Assembly (NCBI RefSeq): GCF_900460215.1
Contig: NZ_UHIA01000003.1
Location: 372,001 to 436,000, forward strand
Direction of reading: 5' to 3'
DNA: 64,000 nucleotides
From: Suttonella indologenes
Lineage (GTDB): Bacteria; Pseudomonadota; Gammaproteobacteria; Cardiobacteriales; Cardiobacteriaceae
The position numbers were made by a program, and so were the translations under genes. How positions within the stretch are numbered: position 1 is the first letter of the stretch; every line of letters starts with the position of its first letter. This document shows, one piece after another, positions 8,768 to 15,327 of the stretch. The notes under the pieces were generated by a model. That model did no database searches and had not been told where the DNA came from. It saw only the letters and a list, made by a program, of their open reading frames with translations.

Positions 8768-8826
8768 ATGCAATGGTACTGCCGTTATCTTGTGTTATTA
8801 GTTTCCAAATGCGTGAGATTTAGCTT
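8768..8826 (-). pseudogene. Short SPM remnant of a lost cassette
   Basis: Bases 8768-8826 match 1361-1420 in the SPM of the cassette B effector (minus-strand SLNLAHLETNNRQGKGN region), including TATTAGTTTCCAAATGCG. Only about 60 bp survive. It shows that at least one more effector cassette once lay upstream of cassette C. The rest of 8827-8987 holds only a 37-codon plus-strand frame at 8862 that I cannot support as a gene. Confidence 0.6.
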
Positions 8827-8987
8827 AGAAACCGCCTTAAGCATCTTTACGGAGTCCGCATAATGTCAATATTGCTCGGCGGCATTTCCCTGCTGCGCTA
8901 TCGTATTTTTATCGCGGTGCCACTCGGCGCTAGGGGCAAAATTCTTTTACTATTTTATAGGCGCAGTTCAAAGTAATTGTTTGATTC

Positions 8988-9057
8988 TATAGTCGATTAA
9001 AATTGCAATGATACGGCGTTGGCTCGCCTTGTCTCATTTTTATTTTAATCGACTATA
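8988..9057. repeat. MITE-like element with TATAGTCGATTAAAAT ends
   Basis: A 70-bp element with inverted ends TATAGTCGATTAAAAT and ATTTTAATCGACTATA, and a core GATACGGCGTTGGCTCGCCT. The core and the TATAGTCG ends resemble those at 24410-24511, and also, from memory, abundant short repeats of Neisseria genomes. It closes the AT-rich accessory region. Confidence 0.75.
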
Positions 9058-9116
9058 TTTTCTGATGTTTTGGATATTCCGCTTATGATAAAAACCTGTA
9101 TAGGGCGTATTGTAAA

Positions 9117-9140
9117 AAAACCGCCTATCGAGGCGGTTTT
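9117..9140 (-). terminator. Rho-independent terminator of the PliG-like gene
   Basis: AAAACCGCCT, loop ATCG, AGGCGGTTTT. On the minus strand the hairpin is followed by a T-run (complement of the A-run at 9114-9120), just after the stop at 9149. Confidence 0.85.
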
Positions 9141-9148
9141 GAAACGGA

Positions 9149-9631
9149 TTATTTGCTTGGGCGTTGCAAGGTAAAGGTGACGTCGTAATGTCGCGCTTTG
9201 CGGTTGCGTGCGGAGTCTTTGCGGTTATTGACAATACGCAGTTCATATACGCCGGTGTAGGGCAATACTTGATAATTGCCGAAGCGCATGCCCATTTCGG
9301 GGCTGAAAATGGCAAATTCCATCGCAGTGGCTTTGGCGCTGATGATACGAATGACGTCGCCGGCATTGCCGCTGAATTGATAGGTGTCCATGCCCAGTCC
9401 GCGCACGGAGCCGACCAAACGCGCCGCACCTTGCGCATTTAAGCTGATTTGTTTGACTGGAATGCGGCTTCTTTGCTCATAGGCTTTAGGCGTCATGGCA
9501 GGACTACCTTCGGGCATGACGCGCAGTTCTTCGCTGTGGCGCGCTTGGACGCGGACATCGTTTGATAGGCTTTGCTGCGCCATGGTGCTGAGAGATAAGA
9601 CTGAAGTTAATAATAAAACACGAATTTTCAT
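9149..9631 (-). CDS. Periplasmic PliG-like inhibitor of goose-type lysozyme
   Basis: A 160-residue product with a Sec signal peptide (MKIRVLLLTSVLSLSTMAQQ). The mature part matches the pattern of PliG, the periplasmic inhibitor of goose-type lysozyme: a GxxxDTYxF segment (LGMDTYQFSGNAGD), then FSPEMG, a GVYELRI strand and a C-terminal RNRKARHYDVTFTLQ segment. In E. coli PliG the corresponding parts are DYDTYTF, a KYELRV strand and an NKTKKYNVDI segment. About 50 extra residues sit between the signal peptide and this domain. The role would be to protect peptidoglycan from lysozymes of a host, or from a rival effector. It stands alone, with its own terminator, at the edge of the cassette array. 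Assignment is by recalled sequence pattern. Confidence 0.7.
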   Translation of the reverse strand: MKIRVLLLTSVLSLSTMAQQSLSNDVRVQARHSEELRVMPEGSPAMTPKAYEQRSRIPVKQISLNAQGAARLVGSVRGLGMDTYQFSGNAGDVIRIISAKATAMEFAIFSPEMGMRFGNYQVLPYTGVYELRIVNNRKDSARNRKARHYDVTFTLQRPSK

Positions 9632-9706
9632 ACACGCTCCTTGTATCTTTGTGCGCCTCTAATGTAGCATGTTTCGCAGGAAAACACAGAGAATAAAGGA
9701 TAAAAA

Positions 9707-10303
9707 TTGACTTATGCTTTGACGCTTTCAGCCGCCTGCGAAGGACTGTATCAGGAAAAGGGCAGTAAATTTTTAGCTTTCGCCTTTCCTTGCCGGCAGG
9801 AAGATGAGTTTGGCAAACGCTTGGCAGATTTGCGTCAGGCGCATCCTAAAGCGCGTCATCATTGCTATGCTTGGCGTTTGGGCGAGAATGGGCAGCAGTA
9901 CCGTGTTAATGATGACGGCGAACCTAGCGGTACGGCGGGGCTGCCGATTTATCATCAATTACAGTCTTTTGAGGTTTCCGATTGCGGTCTGATTGTGGTG
10001 CGCTATTTCGGCGGTACTTTGCTCGGGGTATCCGGTTTAATCCGCGCTTATAAGCAGGCGGCGCAAGATGCGCTTAAGCAGGGGCGTTTTCTCCCGATTG
10101 TGCCGAAGGCGGAGTTTGTGGCGGTGGCGGAGTATGCGCAGGTGCATCGTTTGATGCAGGCGGTGCAGCAGCATCAGCTGGACATTATCAGCCAAGAGAT
10201 GGGGATTTCCTGCCGCTTTCATTTGCGCGGAGAGCGCGATAATCTTGAAGCTATCCGCGCACAATTGCATTCTTTCAATATTTCTACGCAAGATTATGAC
10301 TAA
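9707..10303 (+). CDS. yigZ: YigZ / IMPACT-family protein
   Basis: A 198-residue protein of the UPF0029 / IMPACT family. The N-terminal domain carries the family block HHCYAWRLG, then VNDDGEPSGTAGLPI and VVRYFGGTLLGVSGLIRAY, which are nearly invariant in YigZ proteins; the C-terminal ~65 residues form the smaller DUF1949-type domain. The start is a TTG at 9707, with AAAGGA a few bases upstream; no ATG fits the conserved N-terminus. The precise cellular role is not established; eukaryotic IMPACT regulates translation through Gcn1. The 3' end overlaps the mvaD start (GATTATGACTAA), so the two are translationally coupled. Confidence 0.9.
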   Translation: MTYALTLSAACEGLYQEKGSKFLAFAFPCRQEDEFGKRLADLRQAHPKARHHCYAWRLGENGQQYRVNDDGEPSGTAGLPIYHQLQSFEVSDCGLIVVRYFGGTLLGVSGLIRAYKQAAQDALKQGRFLPIVPKAEFVAVAEYAQVHRLMQAVQQHQLDIISQEMGISCRFHLRGERDNLEAIRAQLHSFNISTQDYD

Positions 10304-11285
10304 AGAAGAGTATTTCAATCGATTTTTACCGCCGCATCTTCAAGCCAAAGATAGCGGACAGGCTTATGCGCCGGCGAATATCGCTTTGTCTAAATATTGG
10401 GGCAAACGCGATGCGGCGCTAAATTTGCCGATGAACGGCAGTTTATCGATTTCCTTAGGCGCGCTCGGTACGCATACGACGGTCATTGCGATTGATGCGC
10501 CGCAGGATATGATGGTTTTGAATGGTAAAAACATCAGCCCCGACAGTGCTTTTTACCGCAAGACACAGGCATTTATCCGTTTGTTCCGCCGCGGACAAAC
10601 ACCTTCTTTGCTGATTGAGAGTAGTAATACGATTCCCACCGCCGCAGGTTTGGCTTCCAGCGCCTCCGGTTTTGCCGCGCTGACTTTAGCTTTAGCGGAT
10701 TTGTGGCAATTGGATTTGGACAGCCGCATTTTGTCGAGTTTTGCACGGATTGGCAGCGGCAGCGCCGCGCGTTCTCTCTGGCATGGTTTTGTCAAATGGC
10801 AAAAGGGCGAAGCGGCGGACGGCAGCGATTCTTATGCAATGCCGATTACTAGCGATTGGCAGGATTTGCATATCGGTTTATTGGAAATCGATACGGCGGA
10901 AAAAAGCGTTTCCAGTCGCGACGGTATGAATCATACGGTAGCGACTAGTCCGCTGTATGCACCTTGGGCGGCCTGTGCTGAAGCGGATTTGCAAACAATT
11001 GAAGAAGCGATTGCCAATCGAGATTTTCATCTGCTTGCGCAAACCGCCGAATCGAATGCATTTGCCATGCATGCTAGCATGATGGCAGCGCGTCCTGCGT
11101 TGATTTATCTGCAAGCGGAGAGTTTCCGTCAGATTGCGCGTATTCATGCCCTGCGTGCGCAGGGATTGCCGCTCTATTTCACCGCCGATGCCGGCCCGAA
11201 TTTGAAATTGCTGTATCTGGCGAAAGATGAGGCGGAAGTTCTGGCCGCTTTTCCTCATATGGTCGCCATCAATCCTTTCGCTTAG
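10296..11285 (+). CDS. mvaD: Diphosphomevalonate decarboxylase
   Basis: A 329-residue GHMP-superfamily enzyme that decarboxylates mevalonate diphosphate to isopentenyl diphosphate in an ATP-dependent reaction. Family blocks are clear: YAPANIALSKYWGKRD near residue 23, the phosphate-binding loop TAAGLASSASGFAAL near residue 109, and SGSAARSLWHGFVKW near residue 150, with the catalytic Asp expected in the later DAGPNLK block. The ATG at 10296 is chosen because it overlaps the yigZ stop and begins MTKEEYF; an upstream in-frame start would add 17 residues not typical of the family. The mevalonate pathway is uncommon in gammaproteobacteria, which mostly use the MEP route, so this gene is taxonomically informative. 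An imperfect inverted repeat follows the stop. Confidence 0.92.
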   Translation: MTKEEYFNRFLPPHLQAKDSGQAYAPANIALSKYWGKRDAALNLPMNGSLSISLGALGTHTTVIAIDAPQDMMVLNGKNISPDSAFYRKTQAFIRLFRRGQTPSLLIESSNTIPTAAGLASSASGFAALTLALADLWQLDLDSRILSSFARIGSGSAARSLWHGFVKWQKGEAADGSDSYAMPITSDWQDLHIGLLEIDTAEKSVSSRDGMNHTVATSPLYAPWAACAEADLQTIEEAIANRDFHLLAQTAESNAFAMHASMMAARPALIYLQAESFRQIARIHALRAQGLPLYFTADAGPNLKLLYLAKDEAEVLAAFPHMVAINPFA

Positions 11286-11311
11286 CAGCGGTATCTGCAA
11301 ACAGCCGCTGC
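11284..11311. terminator. Hairpin after mvaD
   Basis: AGCAGCGG and CCGCTGCT pair around a 12-base loop directly after the mvaD stop. No T-run follows, so factor-independent termination is uncertain. The rest of the gap to 11447 contains a decayed MITE end (ATACTTTTTAATTCTTCGG at about 11379). Confidence 0.45.
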
Positions 11312-11447
11312 TTAAATCCGCTTCACCTTATCGCGCCCGATTGCCGCTGTGCTATAGTAGGCATACGGCAAGGCAAATACTTTTTAATTCTTCGGCACTC
11401 TCAAGTGCGGCGCTATCGCCGTTAAAACAAGGCTTAAAGGAACAGTC

Positions 11448-13241
11448 ATGGCAGAACAAACCACACATCAATCCGGCATGGGCGCGCTGCCTTTTGCAGG
11501 CGGCATTTTTTTCCGCGTATGGGCGCCGCATGCCGATGCGCTTGCCGTGACGGGCGATTTTAATGATTGGTCGGAAAGTGCTAATCCTTTAATCCATGAA
11601 GGCAATGGCTATTGGTACGGCGAAGTCGCAAGCGCCGCACTTGGGCAGCAATACCGCTACTGCATCACAAACGGCGAACAAAAGCTTTCGCGCATCGACC
11701 CTTATGCTCGGCAAGTGACCAATTCGGTGGGCAACGGCGTGATTTACGATCCCGCCGCCTTTGATTGGGAAGATGATCATTTCACGCTGCCTGCGCATAA
11801 TGAACTCGTCATCTACGAAATGCATGTCGGCTCTTTTTACAGAGAAGACGAAAACGAAGTCGGCAATTTCGACATGGTCTTAAAACGCTTGGATTATCTG
11901 CAAAAACTCGGCATTAATGTGATTCAAGTCATGCCGATTGCCGAATTCGCCGGCGATTTGTCTTGGGGCTACAATCCCGCACATCTTTTTGCGGTCGAAA
12001 GTGCTTACGGCGGTCCAGACGGCTTTAAGCGCTTAGTCAAAGAAGCGCATCGTCGCGGCATCGCCGTCATTCTTGACGTGGTCTATAACCATTTCGGTCC
12101 CAGCGATTTGGATTTGTGGCAGTTTGACGGCTGGCAGGAAAACGACAAAGGCGGTATCTATTTTTATAACGACCACCGCTCGCAAACCCCTTGGGGCGAT
12201 ACGCGCCCCGATTACGGGCGCGAAGAAGTACGCCGATTCATTCATGATAATGTCATGATGTGGCTAAAAGATTATCATCTTGACGGACTGCGCTACGATA
12301 TGACGGTCTATATCCACAGCACCGATGCCGGCGGCGAGGCGATTCCCGAAGGTTGGCATCTGCTGCAAGAAATCAATGCTTCGGTGCGCCAAGCCTTTCC
12401 CGGCCGCATTACAATTGCCGAAGACCTGCACAGCAACGAAGCCATCACCGCCGATACTGCTGCCGGCGGTGCAGGTTTCCACTCGCAATGGGACGCGCAA
12501 TTCGTCCATCCTATTCGGACTTTCGTCACCGCCGCGCAAGATCAAGAACGCTCCATGCACGCTCTCGCCGCCGCCCTGAGCTTCCGCTACGGCAATGACG
12601 CTTGCAGTCGCGTGATTTACAGCGAATCGCATGATGAAGTCGCCAACGGCAAAGCGCGTGTGCCGCAGGAAATCCACCCCGATGATCCGCAAGGCTGGTA
12701 TGCGCAAAAACGTTCCACCCTCGCCGCCGCCCTGCTCTTTACTGCTCCCGGCATTCCGATGATTTTTCAGGGACAAGAATTCCTGCAAGGCGAATGGTTT
12801 CGCGACGACGTACCGCTGGATTGGGATCTGCGCGAAGACTATCACGGCATCGTTCGCATGTACCGCGATCTAATCCGCCTGCGTCTGAATCGATACGGCA
12901 ACACGCGCGGACTGTGCGGGCAACATATTGCCATTAGCCATCTCAACGAAGCCGATAACATCATCGCCTTCCAACGTTGGGATCAACACGGCGCAGGCGA
13001 CGATGTGATGATTATCGCCAATTGCAGCCACCAAGCACACAACAATTACCTCATCGGCTTTCCGGAAAGCGGCGAATGGACGCTGCGTTTTAATTCCGAT
13101 GCCGCTATTTACAGCGATGATTTCGCCGACACGCCTAGCGGCAATATCTATGCAGAAAACGCGGCAAGAGACGGATTCAATGCCTGTGCGGCAATTCAAA
13201 TCGCGCCTTATTCCGTATTGATTTATAGCCGCAAGCTGTAA
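11448..13241 (+). CDS. GH13 family glycosidase/branching-enzyme-like protein with CBM48
   Basis: A 597-residue enzyme. Residues ~15-95 look like a CBM48 domain (FFRVWAPHADALAVTGDFND), followed by a GH13 catalytic barrel with LVIYEMHVGSF, GYNPAHLFAVESAYGGPDG and VILDVVYNHFG. The catalytic triad is visible: nucleophile Asp in DGLRYDMT, acid/base Glu in ITIAEDLH, and the third Asp in YSESHDEVANGK. The C-terminal ~100 residues fit an all-beta domain. The overall pattern is like glycogen branching enzyme (GlgB) or maltooligosyltrehalose trehalohydrolase, but the protein is shorter than typical GlgB (about 730) and the usual GlgB Glu motif (AEEST) is not matched, so substrate is open. Cytoplasmic, no signal peptide. 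It is a single gene, with no other glycogen genes next to it. The C/A-rich codon use contrasts with the G/T-rich mvaD just upstream. Confidence 0.8.
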   Translation: MAEQTTHQSGMGALPFAGGIFFRVWAPHADALAVTGDFNDWSESANPLIHEGNGYWYGEVASAALGQQYRYCITNGEQKLSRIDPYARQVTNSVGNGVIYDPAAFDWEDDHFTLPAHNELVIYEMHVGSFYREDENEVGNFDMVLKRLDYLQKLGINVIQVMPIAEFAGDLSWGYNPAHLFAVESAYGGPDGFKRLVKEAHRRGIAVILDVVYNHFGPSDLDLWQFDGWQENDKGGIYFYNDHRSQTPWGDTRPDYGREEVRRFIHDNVMMWLKDYHLDGLRYDMTVYIHSTDAGGEAIPEGWHLLQEINASVRQAFPGRITIAEDLHSNEAITADTAAGGAGFHSQWDAQFVHPIRTFVTAAQDQERSMHALAAALSFRYGNDACSRVIYSESHDEVANGKARVPQEIHPDDPQGWYAQKRSTLAAALLFTAPGIPMIFQGQEFLQGEWFRDDVPLDWDLREDYHGIVRMYRDLIRLRLNRYGNTRGLCGQHIAISHLNEADNIIAFQRWDQHGAGDDVMIIANCSHQAHNNYLIGFPESGEWTLRFNSDAAIYSDDFADTPSGNIYAENAARDGFNACAAIQIAPYSVLIYSRKL

Positions 13242-13290
13242 TTCTTACCTCAAATCTTGCCTATTGGTAAGAAAAGAAGCCTGCGAACAA

Positions 13291-13315
13291 TTTATGCCTC
13301 TTTTTGAGGCATAAA
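13291..13315 (+). terminator. Hairpin after the GH13 gene
   Basis: Perfect 10-bp stem TTTATGCCTC / GAGGCATAAA with a TTTTT loop, followed by a moderately T-rich stretch (TCCTGTTTGTTTTC). Probably ends transcription of the GH13 gene. Confidence 0.6.
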
Positions 13316-13418
13316 TCCTGTTTGTTTTCACTGCATTTATCAAAAATCAACAAGCATTATCCATAAACATTTGTGTTTTAAGTTTAATATTAACGTATCA
13401 AAACTTTTTAAAGCGCCC

Positions 13419-13455
13419 TAGTCTTGCTACATTAGCTTAGTCTTGCTACATTAGC
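13419..13455. repeat. Tandem direct repeat upstream of the baeRF-like gene
   Basis: TAGTCTTGCTACATTAGC occurs at 13419-13436 and again at 13438-13455, a 19-bp period. It lies about 40 bp before the start codon at 13496, where a promoter or leader is expected. It could be a duplicated promoter piece or an operator. Confidence 0.7.
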
Positions 13456-13495
13456 CCCGTCAACAGACAAGTGAAATCAACTTAAAGGAATAGAT

Positions 13496-14614
13496 ATGTT
13501 AGCTATTAAAAATACCTTAAAAGAATTACGCCAAGTAAATGCTCAACCGGCAGTGAGTATTTTTGTTCCCACACATCGCACCTTCCCCGACAATCAACAA
13601 GATGCCATCGCAATCAAAAACCAACTTAAAATTGCCGAAGAACGCATTACCGCAGAATACGACAAACGCATCGCACAAGCCGTACTGGAAAACATCGAAG
13701 CGCAATTAGCGGACTGGGATCACAATTACAACCTTGACTCTTTAGCTATTTTTGCAACTAGTGAAGAAGCGCAAGCCATCCGTCTGCCTTTTGACGTTGA
13801 TGCACGCGTCAATATCGGCGAAAAATTCGCTACCCGCAGCTTTATGCGCCACCTTTCTCAATCTTTCGCTTACTACATTTTATTGATTACACGTGATAAA
13901 GCGCGTCTCATCGAAGGTGCGAACAATCGTCTGGTCAAAGAAATTACCGCCGAAAGCCTTCGTCAACAGCAAATGGACGAACTGACTTTCCCGATTAACA
14001 ATACCAGCCTGCCTACCGGTAGCAAAGCAGACCGCACCGGCTCGGCGGATGATGACAAATATTTGAAAGAATTCTTTAACCGTGTCGATAAGAGCCTGCA
14101 ACAATTCTACAATCAATCGCCGCTGCCGGTCATTCTGGTAGGCGAGACGCAAAACTTAGGCGCTTATGAGCAAGTATGCGACAATCCGAACATCATCATC
14201 GGCAAACTCAGCCATTTGCCGAATTTGGAAGACGGACATCCGCAAAGCTTCATTGACGGTGTGCAAGAGCTTGTTCAAGAACAGCAAGGCAAGCGCTATG
14301 AAGAAGCTAAAGCCGCTTTAGAGAAAGCACGCAATGAAAATCTTCTGCGCACGGATTTGCAAGCCATCTACCGCGCAGCTTTCGAAGGCAATGCCTTAAG
14401 CCTTATCGTTCGCCAAGGTTATCGCGTGCCTGCCACGATTGATGAAAAAGAACTCAGTCTTAAAGTGGAAGAAGATGCGACCAAAGCCGGGGTTACTGAC
14501 GATGCAGTGGGAGAAATCATTGAATTAGTCAGCCATAACGGCGGCGAAGTGGTTTTCTTACCTGCTGACGAAAACAATGAAAAAGAACCGATTGCCCTCG
14601 TTACCCGCTATTAA
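13496..14614 (+). CDS. baeRF-family (bacterial eRF1-like) protein
   Basis: A 372-residue cytoplasmic protein. The start block RQVNAQPAVSIFVPTHRTFPD and the following DNQQDAIAIKNQLKIAEE are typical of the baeRF family 3 proteins, distant bacterial relatives of archaeal/eukaryotic release factor eRF1 and pelota. The middle domain has YYILLITRDKARLIEG, and the C-terminus has GVTDDAVGEIIELVSHNGGE, consistent with the eRF1 domain-3 fold (L7Ae-like). A good RBS (TTAAAGGAATAG) precedes the ATG. The family's proposed role is in ribosome rescue or translation-linked stress, but it is not biochemically settled. It is monocistronic, between a tandem repeat and a strong terminator. Confidence 0.7.
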   Translation: MLAIKNTLKELRQVNAQPAVSIFVPTHRTFPDNQQDAIAIKNQLKIAEERITAEYDKRIAQAVLENIEAQLADWDHNYNLDSLAIFATSEEAQAIRLPFDVDARVNIGEKFATRSFMRHLSQSFAYYILLITRDKARLIEGANNRLVKEITAESLRQQQMDELTFPINNTSLPTGSKADRTGSADDDKYLKEFFNRVDKSLQQFYNQSPLPVILVGETQNLGAYEQVCDNPNIIIGKLSHLPNLEDGHPQSFIDGVQELVQEQQGKRYEEAKAALEKARNENLLRTDLQAIYRAAFEGNALSLIVRQGYRVPATIDEKELSLKVEEDATKAGVTDDAVGEIIELVSHNGGEVVFLPADENNEKEPIALVTRY

Positions 14615-14640
14615 GCAATAAGCATTAAGCAATAAGCGCA

Positions 14641-14668
14641 AAAAACGGCAGCTTCGGCTGCCGTTTTT
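14641..14668. terminator. Bidirectional terminator
   Basis: AAAAACGGCAGC, TTCG tetraloop, GCTGCCGTTTTT. It can end the plus-strand baeRF gene and the minus-strand chuY gene that converge here. Confidence 0.9.
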
Positions 14669-14715
14669 ATTTTATATGAATAACAATAATCAGGCTTATT
14701 GTTCTCTTAAACGGC

Positions 14716-15327
14716 CTAATAAGAACTCAAAGTATAAATTTTCCTCTCAGGTTTATCCGCCATGATCTGCGCAATCGCGGCGACAAGCCCCGCGCGGCTC
14801 ATATAGCCGGGCGGCACGTCTTCTAAGCGTTCACGGAGTTGGAAGGGATTATCTTTGTGGCTGTTCAATCCGCAAGGGCGCAGAATGCAATAATTTAATC
14901 CGCTGTTTTTCAGCAGATTTTCCGCCTGTGTTTTGGCTTCCAACGCTTCACCTAGCATTTCCTGCACCATCGGCGGCATATGCTCCCATTGCTCACCGCA
15001 GCCCATGCTGCTAATCAAGATAAAATATGTCTGCGGCGAATGTTCAGTCAAGGCATTGATAATATGCTGATTGCCGATAAAATCACAGCGCTCGCCCTGC
15101 GCATTCTTCCCTCCGATGAGGCTGATGACCATCTCGGCTTGGCTTTCCTTAATAATATCGGCAACCGCTGTTTCATCCAAAGCATCAGCAATTGCCGTGC
15201 GAATGCCGCGACTGCTGAAGAAATCGTCTTCCGGCATGCGGCGAACAAGGGCAATACTTTCATGATTGCCGATTTGCTCAAATAATGCGCGACCGCTACG
15301 ACCGTTTGCACCAAAAATCAGCTTCAT
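14716..15327 (-). CDS. chuY: ChuY-like NAD(P)H-dependent anaerobilin reductase
   Basis: A 203-residue single-domain Rossmann protein with the dinucleotide motif GANGRSG at residues 6-12, and FILISSMGCG and YCILRPCGL blocks, as in NmrA-like and biliverdin reductase B-like atypical SDR proteins. Alone it would be called a NAD(P)-binding oxidoreductase. Its start lies directly after the stop of a HutW/HutX gene with no gap, and in E. coli O157 and other bacteria chuW, chuX and chuY are adjacent: ChuW opens haem anaerobically to anaerobilin, which ChuY reduces with NADPH. Gene context therefore supports ChuY. Cytoplasmic. Confidence 0.75.
   Translation of the reverse strand: MKLIFGANGRSGRALFEQIGNHESIALVRRMPEDDFFSSRGIRTAIADALDETAVADIIKESQAEMVISLIGGKNAQGERCDFIGNQHIINALTEHSPQTYFILISSMGCGEQWEHMPPMVQEMLGEALEAKTQAENLLKNSGLNYCILRPCGLNSHKDNPFQLRERLEDVPPGYMSRAGLVAAIAQIMADKPERKIYTLSSY

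Noticed and set aside
10037..13199. Several antisense frames of 60-190 residues over yigZ, mvaD and the GH13 gene
   Set aside because: They lie opposite genes with clear conserved motifs and have no family resemblance; they are composition shadows.
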